DNA of 64,000 nt. Origin: UBA11891 sp003533785 (GTDB lineage: Bacteria > Bacteroidota > Bacteroidia > Flavobacteriales > Flavobacteriaceae). How positions within the stretch are numbered: the first letter of the stretch is position 1; the number at the start of each line of letters is the position of its first letter. The DNA lies in NCBI GenBank assembly GCA_949511625.1, contig CATFEX010000015.1, positions 7,057 to 71,056 on the forward strand, given 5' to 3'. Of the stretch, positions 52,883 through 60,647 are shown one piece after another. Position numbers and translations under genes: made by a program. The notes under the pieces are model-generated. The model made no database searches. It was not told the DNA's origin and saw only the letters and a program-made list of their open reading frames with translations.

Positions 52883-53689
52883 ATGAAAAATATCCTTGTG
52901 CCGATAGGGATTTCCCCTGAAGTTTCTAACTGTTTACAATATGCCATTGATTTGGCGGAGCACTTTGGGAGCACGCTCTATATAGTGGACGCTTATCCCT
53001 CAGGAATTCCGACCACCAGTATTGCAAATGTCAAAGGCATTCTGAAAGAAAAAACATTCAACCGCTTAAAAGAGGTAATCCATCAAGTCGATCGCAAAGG
53101 ATTCGATATTCAATATGTGGCGCAGAATGGAGACTTAGTGAGTGCGGTTCGTTCGCTGGACCGCAAAGTGCACCTAGACATGATCGTAGTGACGCCTCAG
53201 AACAACGATATTTCAGATGAGGTTTTCTTGGGGAAAGTAGCAGGGAGTTTGATCAAACGTACCGAAGTTCCTGTGATGGTAGCCCCTATTGGGGCTCGAT
53301 TCAATCCACCAAAACGAATGTTGTGGGCCTTTAAAAAGGGTCAGGTTCAAAATCCCAAAACTTTGGGACCCTTGCATGTATTGCAAAAAAAGTTTAAACT
53401 AGAGATTCACGGATTGTTAGTGAAGACCCCAGGACATCGCCCCAAGGATTTGGATATGGATGCGGCTGTTGGCGCTACTCTAGTAACCGAACCGACAGTG
53501 ACTTCCAATGCCACGACCTACCAAGCCGTATTGGAACATTTTCACAGCCACGAACCCGACTTATTGACTGTGTTTAGACGGGAAAGAGGATTTTTTGAGA
53601 AATTGTGGGAAACGAATGTAGTGTACAAACGCGAATTCTATTGCTCCGTTCCCCTTTTGGTCCTCAAGCACCGTTCTCAGTACCGTTAG
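52883..53689 (+). CDS. Universal stress protein (UspA family)
   Basis: About 268 residues. The N-terminal Usp domain begins KNILVPIGISPEVSNCLQYAIDLAEHFGSTLYIVDAY and includes LDMIVVTPQ and GSLIKRTEVPVMV, with the end of the usual ATP loop only partly kept. The second half (about 155-265) is a diverged Usp-like domain with HEPDLLTVFRRE. Role in stress is inferred from the family. The ATG at 52883 gives the normal start of the fold. It is 3 nt ahead of the next gene. Confidence 0.8.
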   Translation: MKNILVPIGISPEVSNCLQYAIDLAEHFGSTLYIVDAYPSGIPTTSIANVKGILKEKTFNRLKEVIHQVDRKGFDIQYVAQNGDLVSAVRSLDRKVHLDMIVVTPQNNDISDEVFLGKVAGSLIKRTEVPVMVAPIGARFNPPKRMLWAFKKGQVQNPKTLGPLHVLQKKFKLEIHGLLVKTPGHRPKDLDMDAAVGATLVTEPTVTSNATTYQAVLEHFHSHEPDLLTVFRRERGFFEKLWETNVVYKREFYCSVPLLVLKHRSQYR

Positions 53690-53692
53690 TCG

Positions 53693-54583
53693 ATGCGATC
53701 GCAGGCTTTCTTTTTGTTTTTGTACTGGTTGTGCTTTACGGGTTGGAGTCAGTCTCAGCTTACTTTAAGCGTGGATAACGACCTCTACTTTAAGACCGAC
53801 TATTACTACTCAAGTGGTTTGTTTTTGAGCCATGGAAAGGAAATCCAAAAAGACAGCAGCCGGCTAGAACGCCACTTCTCTGAGTGGAAACTGGGACAAA
53901 TGATATATAATCCCTCTAAACGGTATGCCACCGAGCTTGAATCCTTGGACTACCCTTTTAGTGGATATTTATTTTTACGCCATCAGAAAGAAAAAATTAT
54001 CCTCAACAAACGAGGGTATCAGTACACCATTGAGCTGGGCGTGTCGGGAGACGCTTCGCTGGCCAAAGCGGCCCAAAACCTATACCACGAGTGGATCCTC
54101 AATCTTCCTCCTTTAAGTTGGACTGCCGCCATGCCACAACAGTTTCATTTAGGCGTAGGTGGTAACTATTTTCAAAGCCTAGCTTTAGGCGACTATCTGG
54201 CTTTGGTGCCAGACGTTCGGGGAACGCTATCCACCTACCAAACTCGAGCTGCTCTTCGCTTGGGCTTGGTGGTTGGGTCGACCGCTAAAATACCCTTTGA
54301 CTTTAGTCCACTATTGAATGCTCAAAAAGGGTGGGGGCTCTATGTGGCTTGGCAACAGGAATATGTGGCTCACGACTTTCCTTTGGAAGGGGGTCTTTTT
54401 AATGATGCTGCGGTATTCACTATGCAACCCAATCGGGGAAGAGATCGTTTGGAGTGCGGGGCGGTAGTCCACAATCGAGATTGGAAAATACAAGCGTCCT
54501 ACTATTCTTCGAGTCAAGACACACCTGGTCAAAGGCATCCTCGGCACAAGTATCTAAACATTCAAATAAGCAGATTTTTTTAG
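53693..54583 (+). CDS. LpxR-like (DUF2219) outer-membrane lipid A deacylase family protein
   Basis: 296 residues with a signal peptide (cut near FTGWSQS). LTLSVDNDLYFKTDYYYSSGLFLSHG is the conserved N-terminal region of LpxR (DUF2219), and the remainder is beta-barrel-like, ending in the usual aromatic (ISRFF). LpxR removes the 3'-acyloxyacyl chain of lipid A in a Ca-dependent way; whether this copy is active is not known. It follows the stress protein gene by 3 nt. Confidence 0.78.
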   Translation: MRSQAFFLFLYWLCFTGWSQSQLTLSVDNDLYFKTDYYYSSGLFLSHGKEIQKDSSRLERHFSEWKLGQMIYNPSKRYATELESLDYPFSGYLFLRHQKEKIILNKRGYQYTIELGVSGDASLAKAAQNLYHEWILNLPPLSWTAAMPQQFHLGVGGNYFQSLALGDYLALVPDVRGTLSTYQTRAALRLGLVVGSTAKIPFDFSPLLNAQKGWGLYVAWQQEYVAHDFPLEGGLFNDAAVFTMQPNRGRDRLECGAVVHNRDWKIQASYYSSSQDTPGQRHPRHKYLNIQISRFF

Positions 54584-54604
54584 CTTTACGTAAATTCAGA
54601 ACGT

Positions 54605-55117
54605 ATGAAAGCATATGCCTACTATCTAGGATTGGCCCTATTGTTGCAATGCTGTATCACAATTAAAGTCTATCAAAGCGAAGCAGAAGAAGTCGCAGGA
54701 ACGTCTCCTTCGACCGAAATAAAAACAATGCTGCCCATGGGAAAGACAGTTACACTGGAGGGGGAGCCCCACCCGCTTTATTTTTTTGGCAAGGATGAGG
54801 CATTGAAACTTGATGTCTTTCCTGACGGATCGGTAGATAGCCTGACAGCCAAAACCATTCGCATCAAAATCAAACAAGAAACAGATTCGCTAACGAATAC
54901 TTGGGTTTCTAAAGGGAACCCTTTGGACATGGTGAGTCAAGACATGAAAGGGGCACTCCTGATTATCAATGGCGAAGCCATGCCCAAGGGAACGGCCATG
55001 CCCGATTGGGAGATGGACAACATCGAAACAATTGAGGTATTAAAAGGCGTTGCTGCGGTTAAAAAATACGGAACTGCGGCCGCCCAAGGCGTGATTGAAA
55101 TTAAGTTGAAGGAGTAG
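54605..55117 (+). CDS. Small lipoprotein with a TonB plug-like C-terminus
   Basis: 170 residues with a lipoprotein-type signal (LALLLQCC, Cys at about 16-17). The C-terminal part, ALLIINGEAMPKGTAMPDWEMDNIETIEVLKGVAAVKKYGTAAAQGVIEIKLKE, matches the end of the plug domain of TonB-dependent receptors (the IETIEVLKG...YG..A..GVI motif), but no barrel follows. Such stand-alone plug-like lipoproteins exist in Bacteroidota; their job is unknown. It converges on the GNAT gene with a 17-nt overlap. Confidence 0.65.
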   Translation: MKAYAYYLGLALLLQCCITIKVYQSEAEEVAGTSPSTEIKTMLPMGKTVTLEGEPHPLYFFGKDEALKLDVFPDGSVDSLTAKTIRIKIKQETDSLTNTWVSKGNPLDMVSQDMKGALLIINGEAMPKGTAMPDWEMDNIETIEVLKGVAAVKKYGTAAAQGVIEIKLKE

Positions 55118-55556
55118 TTTGCCAAAAATAAAAGTGATGGGCTTCGTCTCTGATGAAGCCCATTTTCGGGTAGAGTAGATTGCCAGGGAGGTTGTTTTTT
55201 TCGGTTTCCAAGAACAGTCCAGCCGCTTGAGTTGTCTGAGCCAATTGTTTTGCGGCATCGATGAGGGCTTGCGCCATCCCTTTTTGCAGGTATGCTGTCG
55301 CCACAAACAAATCGTTTAGCATCCACAATCGCTGGAGGCGTGTGGAAGAAAAAAGCGGATAAAGTTGGGTAAAGGCAACGGGCTTATTTCCCCAAGAGCC
55401 TAAAAAAATGACGGACTCTTTATTTTCAAGCCTTGCTTTAAGAAAAGCCGATGAATCTGCTGTATTTTGTTGTTTTCCATAGAAAATTCTATAGGCGTCA
55501 AATAGAGGAATAACGGCATTTAAGTCCTTGAGAGTTGCTTTTTTAACGGACAGCAT
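55101..55556 (-). CDS. GNAT family N-acetyltransferase
   Basis: 151 residues from the ATG at 55554-55556: VKKATLKDLNAVIPLFDAYRIFYG, then WMLNDLFVATAYLQKGMAQALIDAA (acetyl-CoA loop region) and LGFLETEKNN-type, with YPKMGFIRDEAHHFYFW at the end. Fits a GNAT domain for small-molecule or peptide acetylation; substrate unknown. The longer frame to 55637 overlaps the barrel gene and is not GNAT-like. It overlaps the barrel gene's 3' end by 14 nt and is in the same transcript. Confidence 0.8.
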   Translation of the reverse strand: MLSVKKATLKDLNAVIPLFDAYRIFYGKQQNTADSSAFLKARLENKESVIFLGSWGNKPVAFTQLYPLFSSTRLQRLWMLNDLFVATAYLQKGMAQALIDAAKQLAQTTQAAGLFLETEKNNLPGNLLYPKMGFIRDEAHHFYFWQTTPST

Positions 55557-56211
55557 TTTTATTGGGTTTTGTAGGATTAAACAAGCTCCATTCCAATCCG
55601 AGGTTGACTCCTCTGAACGTATTGGATTGATCGACAAAGGGATTGTCGGTTTTTTTGATCAGGTTGTATTCCAAACGACCTGAAAAAGACCGCCAAAACC
55701 GATAGGAAACTGCTGTAAGAAGGCCAAAGGCATTTTGGAATAGCCCCGGGGGATAGGAAAAACTTTCGGTGATTGGATCTTGTAGATCGCTATTTTTTGC
55801 TTTTTGAATGAGGTGAAAACTGGGCCCTAATTCCAATACAATGCGTCTATTGGGACTGACCCTTAGGGCCAACGGAATGCGCCAATAGCCAAGGAAATCT
55901 TTGGAATCTAAATTCTGTTTTTGATAGCGATAATGAATGTTGAGGTAGGTTGCCCCCGTCGCCAATCCAACGGTTTTGCTAAACTTGTGTTGGACGAGAA
56001 CCCCCAATCCCCAGCTGAGGCGCGGTCGTGTATACGGCAAGTGGGTATTCATTCGAACCCCCGTTCCTTGCACCATCACATTCCAAGGGTGGTAGAGCGA
56101 TTCGTTGGTTGGGCCTCGATTGTATTGCAATAAAAGATTGGCATCCCCTTGAGCAAAGAACTTTATGGAGAAAAAACCGAAGAGAAGCAGAAAATATTTT
56201 ATTTGTGGCAC
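55543..56211 (-). CDS. Outer-membrane beta-barrel protein
   Basis: 222 residues with a signal peptide (MPQIKYFLLLFGFFSIKFFAQ). The mature part is Gly/aromatic-rich with alternating strands (WGLGVLVQHKFSKTVGLATGATYLNIHYRYQ, LALRVSPNRRIVLELGPSFHLI, FGLLTAVSYRFWRSFSGRLEYNL), typical of porin-like or PorT-type outer-membrane barrels. The specific role is unknown. Confidence 0.7.
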   Translation of the reverse strand: MPQIKYFLLLFGFFSIKFFAQGDANLLLQYNRGPTNESLYHPWNVMVQGTGVRMNTHLPYTRPRLSWGLGVLVQHKFSKTVGLATGATYLNIHYRYQKQNLDSKDFLGYWRIPLALRVSPNRRIVLELGPSFHLIQKAKNSDLQDPITESFSYPPGLFQNAFGLLTAVSYRFWRSFSGRLEYNLIKKTDNPFVDQSNTFRGVNLGLEWSLFNPTKPNKNAVR

Positions 56212-56272
56212 CGATTACCCTTTCGTTTAGAACGTAAAAAGAGAGGTAATCGTGTTTGGGGGATGTACTTTC

Positions 56273-56692
56273 TTAGTGCGGTAGCTGGGATCGTAAAGCC
56301 CCGTAGGCATAGGTGCCCACCAAGGCTGCAACAATGACTAGGAGTGCTGGGTAAAATCCAGCACCCAAAAGTACAAACAAGGGACCGGGACAGGCACCGC
56401 TCAGCGCCCAGCCGATTCCAAAGAAAATACCGCCAAACAAATAGCGTTTCCATCCTCTTTGCTTATCGGGTATGGCGATTGGGGTTCCATCCAAATAAGA
56501 AACGGCTTGGCTTCGTTTGAGTACAAAGGTGAAAAAGGCTCCAAAGACCAAAGCGGAACCTATGATTCCATACATATGAAAAGATTGAAATTGAAACATC
56601 TCATAAATTCTAAACCAGGAAGCGGCTTCCGATTTATAGAGTGTGATGCCAAAAAGCAAACCAATAGAAAAAAAAACAAGGGTTCGGATCAT
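56273..56692 (-). CDS. YeeE/YedE family membrane protein (second half-type copy)
   Basis: 139 residues, four helices. The core GGIFFGIGWALSGACPGPLFVLLGAG contains the Cys-containing motif (SGACPGP) of YeeE/YedE, known for thiosulfate uptake (YeeE/TsuA). The frame is open to 56890 but the ATG at 56692 overlaps the upstream gene's stop by 4 nt, as expected for translational coupling. It is the last gene of the sulfur operon. Confidence 0.82.
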   Translation of the reverse strand: MIRTLVFFSIGLLFGITLYKSEAASWFRIYEMFQFQSFHMYGIIGSALVFGAFFTFVLKRSQAVSYLDGTPIAIPDKQRGWKRYLFGGIFFGIGWALSGACPGPLFVLLGAGFYPALLVIVAALVGTYAYGALRSQLPH

Positions 56693-57249
56693 AGGATGTA
56701 AGGTAAAATGAATCGATTGATAAAGAGGCCCCCGATAAAGAAACCAATTACTGCGATAAGGGAAGGCCATTGCAAATTGCTGAGTCCGGTGATAGCGTGC
56801 CCTGAGGTACATCCGCCAGCATAGCGAGCACCAAAACCAACAAAAAACCCACCCACAAGCAATAGCCCAAGCACTTTGGGATCGGACCAAGAGTTGGAAC
56901 CAAATAAGACTTCGGGAAGGTAGGCGACTCCAGCGTCTTGAATTCCATAGCGAGTTAGTTGCTCAATGGTTTCTGGATTGAGCGCCATGGCGGTTCCATT
57001 ATTCAAATAATGGGATGCAATAAAACCCCCTACGGCAGCCCCAAGAATAACGATAAAGTTCCAGCGTTGGCTTCTCCAGTCAAAATCAAAAAAGGAAATG
57101 CGTTGTCCCGCCCCAAAAGCAGCACAGACGGTTCGAAGATTGGAAGACATTCCAAAGGTTTTTCCAGACCCAAGCAGTAGCAGCAGAACAAGGGAGATTA
57201 AAGGACCACTGATATACCAGGGCCATGGTTGTAATAAAAATTCAAACAT
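56689..57249 (-). CDS. YeeE/YedE family membrane protein
   Basis: 186 residues with about five transmembrane helices. GGFFVGFGARYAGGCTSGHAITGLSNLQWPS is the signature YeeE/YedE stretch with its conserved Cys (GGCTSGH). Members transport thiosulfate or related sulfur compounds. It pairs with the smaller YeeE/YedE downstream; together they would make one full transporter. It lies between the metallo-beta-lactamase fusion and the second YeeE gene. Confidence 0.84.
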   Translation of the reverse strand: MFEFLLQPWPWYISGPLISLVLLLLLGSGKTFGMSSNLRTVCAAFGAGQRISFFDFDWRSQRWNFIVILGAAVGGFIASHYLNNGTAMALNPETIEQLTRYGIQDAGVAYLPEVLFGSNSWSDPKVLGLLLVGGFFVGFGARYAGGCTSGHAITGLSNLQWPSLIAVIGFFIGGLFINRFILPYIL

Positions 57250-57267
57250 ATTGAATGGTGTTAGAGA

Positions 57268-58674
57268 TTATAAAGTAGATGGGCAAACATAATCGGTTAA
57301 AGGAAGTTGGGTTTTTTGGATGGCTTTGAAACCGCCTTCTACGTTGATCAAGTTGTGAATCCCCCTTTTTTTAAGGATGGATGCGGCAATGACGGACCGA
57401 TAGCCCCCAGCACAATGCAGATAGAATGGGGATTCTTTGGGAAAATGAGGCAGGTGTTCATTGATGAAATCCAAGGGGCTGTGCTGTGCATTTTCCAAAT
57501 GTTGGGATAGGTACTCGCTGTCTTTTCGAACATCAAACACAGCGTTGGGTTTTCGCAGAAGGGTTTCAGCAAATTCACTAGCAGGGATACTGCTCATGGT
57601 GTCAAAACTTTTCCCCGCCTGTTTCCATGCCTCAAAGCCTCCTTTTAAATAGCCTAAGGTTTGATCAAAACCAACTCGAGCCAATCGGGTGATGGTTTCT
57701 TCTTCGCGTCCTTCTGGGCAGATCAATAGAATGGGTTGTTCTACGTCTTGAATCAATGCTCCAACCCAAGGAGCAAAGCCACCGTCAATCCCAATAAAAA
57801 TGGATTGTGGAATATGGCCTTGAACAAAGGCGTCTTGGTGGCGGACATCCAAGACCAATGCGCTCTGTTGATTGGCTAAATCTTCGAATGTATCCGGAAG
57901 CCATGCTTTGGTACTCCGATCTAGGACCTGATCAATATCTTCATAGCCCGATTTGTTGAGCTTGACATTCAAGGGGAAATAGGCCGGAGGGGGTAACAGT
58001 CCGTCGGTCACTTCTGCAATAAATTCTTCCTTACTCATATCGGGCCGAAGGGCGTAATTGATTTTCTTTTGATTCCCTAAGGTATCAACGGTCTCTTTCA
58101 TCATCTTTTTTCCACAAGCCGAACCAGCACCGTGAGCGGGATATACAATGATGTGATCTTCTAAAGGCATGATTTTATTTCTCAAACTATCGAATAGCAT
58201 ACCTGCAAGTTCTTCCTGAGTAAGAGCCCCCTTTTGCGCCAGATCGGGGCGTCCTACATCGCCTAGGAAAAGGGTATCGCCGCTAAAAATTGCTTGATTA
58301 GTACCGTTGGAATCCTTCAGAAGATAGGTAGTACTTTCCAAGGTGTGTCCTGGGGTATGAAGCACTTTGAGGGTAATATCCCCCAGGGGGAACTCCTGTC
58401 CGTCTTTGGCTAAAAGGACTTCAAAATCGGGATTGGCATTGGGACCATAGACAATAGGAGCCCCAGTCTGTTTAGATAAGGTGAGGTGACCACTGACAAA
58501 GTCGGCATGAAAATGGGTCTCAAAAATATATTTGATTTTGGCTTGATCTTCCTTGACTTTTTTGAGATAGGCCGTGGTCTCACGAAGCGGATCGATGATA
58601 GCGACTTCGCCTTTACTTTCGATATAATAGGCTCCTTGTGCTAGGCATCCGGTATATATTTGTTCGATTTTCAT
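57268..58674 (-). CDS. Metallo-beta-lactamase / rhodanese fusion (persulfide dioxygenase-like)
   Basis: 468 residues: an N-terminal metallo-beta-lactamase domain with metal motif THFHADFVSGH (His54, His56, Asp58, His63) and TPGHTLESTTYLL, GDTLFLGDVGRPDL, and then two rhodanese domains. The first rhodanese has ICPEGREEE; the second has the Cys loop HCAGGYRS. This matches the persulfide dioxygenase-rhodanese fusion family, oxidising glutathione or bacillithiol persulfide to sulfite, with the rhodanese parts handling thiosulfate. It sits in a sulfur operon. Confidence 0.86.
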   Translation of the reverse strand: MKIEQIYTGCLAQGAYYIESKGEVAIIDPLRETTAYLKKVKEDQAKIKYIFETHFHADFVSGHLTLSKQTGAPIVYGPNANPDFEVLLAKDGQEFPLGDITLKVLHTPGHTLESTTYLLKDSNGTNQAIFSGDTLFLGDVGRPDLAQKGALTQEELAGMLFDSLRNKIMPLEDHIIVYPAHGAGSACGKKMMKETVDTLGNQKKINYALRPDMSKEEFIAEVTDGLLPPPAYFPLNVKLNKSGYEDIDQVLDRSTKAWLPDTFEDLANQQSALVLDVRHQDAFVQGHIPQSIFIGIDGGFAPWVGALIQDVEQPILLICPEGREEETITRLARVGFDQTLGYLKGGFEAWKQAGKSFDTMSSIPASEFAETLLRKPNAVFDVRKDSEYLSQHLENAQHSPLDFINEHLPHFPKESPFYLHCAGGYRSVIAASILKKRGIHNLINVEGGFKAIQKTQLPLTDYVCPSTL

Positions 58675-58704
58675 GTTTGGGTTTTTTAAAAATAGGGTTT
58701 AAAT

Positions 58705-59505
58705 TTATAATACAATTTCCTTTATCACGATCCCAAGACCCATGACCAAAACAAACCACCCGAATAATTTTTTGAGCCGCTCTCCCTTCATGACCTGATT
58801 GTAGGCCAAGCCAATGAAAATTCCAGCAACCGCAAGTGTGGTGAATAAGAGAAGGAATTTCCAATCGATGGGACTATTCTGGACATCCCCTATAAATCCA
58901 ATGAGGGACTTGATTGCAATGATGAGAAGCGAGGTTCCGATGGCTGCTTTAATTTCCAAACCGGCAACAAGTACCAAGGCTGGGATGATTAAAAAACCGC
59001 CTCCAGCACCAACCAAACCTGTGACTATACCAACAACGGTTCCTTCTAAAAGGATAAGCGGTAGCTGGATCCGAATGGTATTACTCCTCATTGATTGTTG
59101 TTCTTTGGACCGGATCATGGACACTGCTGCCAATACCATTAAAAAGGCAAAAAACAACATGACAGCTGTATTTTTGGTCAACACGAACTGCTGAATGGTG
59201 AGAATATTTTCGGGAATTTTTGGAATGATAAAGGCACGAGTTACATACACAGCCATAAAGGCTGGGATGGAAAATACGATTCCTGTTCGGTAGTCTATAT
59301 GTCCGAGTTGTGCATTTCGTGCGGCCCCAACGGTGGAAGCGACCCCAACGAGAAAAAGAGAATAGGCAGTGGCTGTTACAGGATTAATTCCCAACAGATA
59401 TACCATTATGGGCACTGTGATAATGGAACCACCCCCTCCAATCAGCCCCAAAACGACTCCAATGCCGATGGCAGCGAGATAACCTAAAAAGGGAAGGATT
59501 TCCAA
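58705..59505 (-). CDS. TauE/SafE family sulfite/sulfur exporter
   Basis: 266 residues with about eight transmembrane helices. GVVLGLIGGGGSIITVPIMVYLLGINPVTATAYSLFLVG and, in the second half, GIVTGLVGAGGGFLIIPALVLVAGLEIKAAIGTSLLIIAI are the two mirrored motifs of TauE/SafE. These carry sulfite, sulfoacetate or related anions. It is the first gene of the sulfur operon and is placed next to a predicted activator site. It starts at TTG. Confidence 0.86.
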   Translation of the reverse strand: MEILPFLGYLAAIGIGVVLGLIGGGGSIITVPIMVYLLGINPVTATAYSLFLVGVASTVGAARNAQLGHIDYRTGIVFSIPAFMAVYVTRAFIIPKIPENILTIQQFVLTKNTAVMLFFAFLMVLAAVSMIRSKEQQSMRSNTIRIQLPLILLEGTVVGIVTGLVGAGGGFLIIPALVLVAGLEIKAAIGTSLLIIAIKSLIGFIGDVQNSPIDWKFLLLFTTLAVAGIFIGLAYNQVMKGERLKKLFGWFVLVMGLGIVIKEIVL

Positions 59506-59524
59506 ATTGATGTTGGTTTGTGAA

Positions 59525-59532
59525 CAAAGGTA
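59525..59532 (-). promoter_or_regulatory. -7 promoter element of the TauE/sulfur operon
   Basis: TACCTTTG on the minus strand, an exact TAnnTTTG match, ending 19 nt before the TauE TTG start. The predicted start near 59520 puts the Crp/Fnr-type palindrome centre at about -41.5; there is no -33 TTTG, which suits activator dependence. Confidence 0.65.
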
Positions 59533-59553
59533 AGGGGATTCAATAGGAACAAT

Positions 59554-59569
59554 TGTAACACGGGTTACA
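59554..59569. promoter_or_regulatory. Crp/Fnr-type operator TGTAAC-N4-GTTACA (copy 1, before TauE)
   Basis: TGTAAC-ACGG-GTTACA is a perfect 6+6 palindrome. It overlaps the stop codon of the Crp/Fnr gene and lies about 49 nt before the TauE start. The same half sites occur before the regulator gene itself. Confidence 0.75.
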
Positions 59570-60209
59570 TCATTTCAATGGCGTTGCGCTGGAGGCTGAT
59601 GGTCCCGTTGCGTTCCAGTTTTTTGAGTAGACGGGAGACTACCACCCGACTGGAATGCAGGTCATTAGCAACTTGTTGATGAGTGATCTTAATTAAGGAA
59701 TCTCCCAGCATTTTTTTCTTTTCATTGAGGTAGCTTTCCAATCGTTCTTCCATATTATTGAAGGCGATGCGATCCACGCTTTCCAGCAATTCCATCATCC
59801 GATTGTGATAGCTATTGAGAACGAAGTTGCGCCAACTGCGATAGCGGCCTAGCCATTCTTCCATTTTCTGAACAGGAATTTGAAGGAGTCTAACCGGGGT
59901 TTCGCTGACGGCATAAATTTCGCTCTTAGCGCTTCCAATACAACAGTTTAGCGTCATGGCACAGGTCTGTCCCTGTTCCAAATGATAAAGCAACAGACGT
60001 TGCCCATCATCGTCGGGGCGTAAAATTTTGATGCTCCCTTCGAGCAGAATAGGCATTGTTTTGATGTACTTTCCAGGCTGCATGAGCTCCTTATCAATAG
60101 GGGCTTCTGCATAGGTGGCCACGGAATTGATTTCTTCGATTAATTCTTTTTCCAATACTCCACCGAAAAGGTGTTGAAGCTCTTTTAGCATGCCACAGCT
60201 TATTTCCAT
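59565..60209 (-). CDS. Crp/Fnr family transcription regulator
   Basis: 214 residues: an N-terminal cyclic-nucleotide-like beta-roll (about 15-130, with ILLEGSIKILRPDDDGQRLLLYHLEQGQTC) and a C-terminal winged helix (from about 150). The recognition helix region is THQQVANDLHSSRVVVSRLLKKLERNG at about 176-202, with SSRVVVSR instead of the Crp RETVGR pattern. Cys residues occur at positions 5 and in the TLNCCIGS region. It stands next to the sulfur operon and two matching palindromes, so it probably controls that operon. The effector is not known. Confidence 0.88.
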   Translation of the reverse strand: MEISCGMLKELQHLFGGVLEKELIEEINSVATYAEAPIDKELMQPGKYIKTMPILLEGSIKILRPDDDGQRLLLYHLEQGQTCAMTLNCCIGSAKSEIYAVSETPVRLLQIPVQKMEEWLGRYRSWRNFVLNSYHNRMMELLESVDRIAFNNMEERLESYLNEKKKMLGDSLIKITHQQVANDLHSSRVVVSRLLKKLERNGTISLQRNAIEMM

Positions 60210-60266
60210 GAAAGTACAAATAAATCAGGAAAACCCATAGAGGAAAAAAATACAATTGGGGGCCTA

Positions 60267-60282
60267 TGTAACTGGGGTTACA
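60267..60282. promoter_or_regulatory. Crp/Fnr-type operator TGTAAC-N4-GTTACA (copy 2, before the regulator gene)
   Basis: TGTAAC-TGGG-GTTACA, a perfect 6+6 palindrome with the same half sites as copy 1. Its centre is 65 bp before the start codon of the Crp/Fnr gene, suggesting self-control. A clean -7 element at class II distance was not found here. Confidence 0.7.
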
Positions 60283-60411
60283 TTAAAAAAGCATACTAAC
60301 AATTATTTTTAAAATTATATTTATGGTTATTGCTATTGTCCTAAGTGGTGTTTGAGTAGTAATATACTAAAACAAAAAAATTCAGATTTTTCTTTTACTT
60401 TTGGCACCACT

Positions 60412-60488
60412 GGGGATGTAGCTCAGCTGGCTAGAGCGCTTGACTGGCAGTCAAGAGGTCGTCGGTTCGAGTCCGATCTTCTCCACCA
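60412..60488 (+). tRNA. tRNA-Ala(GGC)
   Basis: Cloverleaf of 77 nt including an encoded CCA. The anticodon stem CTTGA/TCAAG encloses loop CTGGCAG, giving anticodon GGC (Ala). The acceptor GGGGATG pairs with CTTCTCC and has the G3-U70 pair that marks alanine tRNAs; T6 faces T67, a mismatch in the acceptor stem. T arm is GTCGG-TTCGAGT-CCGAT. Its 3' flank leads into the accessory tail with the tRNA-derived repeats. Confidence 0.93.
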
Positions 60489-60553
60489 GTGATGACAAGG
60501 GATTGCAGAGATGTAGTCCTTTTTTATTTTCAATTACTCACTTTTTACTCACC

Positions 60554-60593
60554 TCAGACACCATATTTTGCCCTCCTAGTTCAATGGATAGAA
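60554..60593 (+). repeat. 40-bp direct repeat with the 5' half of an Arg-type tRNA (copy A1)
   Basis: Perfect match to 63728-63767. The last 20 bases (from 60574) read GCCCTCCTAGTTCAATGGAT and then AGAA, the acceptor and D arm of a tRNA of Bacteroidota Arg type. After AGAA the sequence leaves the tRNA and forms the palindrome TAGAAC-AC-GTTCTA (60589-60602). The 14 bases before the tRNA part are also conserved between the copies. Confidence 0.8.
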
Positions 60594-60647
60594 CACGTTC
60601 TAAATGATAAAGTAGTATATTTAAGAGCAAACATAAACTAAACAAAA

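Noticed and set aside
60574..60645. Possible complete tRNA-Arg gene after tRNA-Ala
   Set aside because: Only the acceptor 5' strand and D arm are present; after AGAA the sequence turns into a palindrome and then non-tRNA DNA, with no anticodon arm or T arm.
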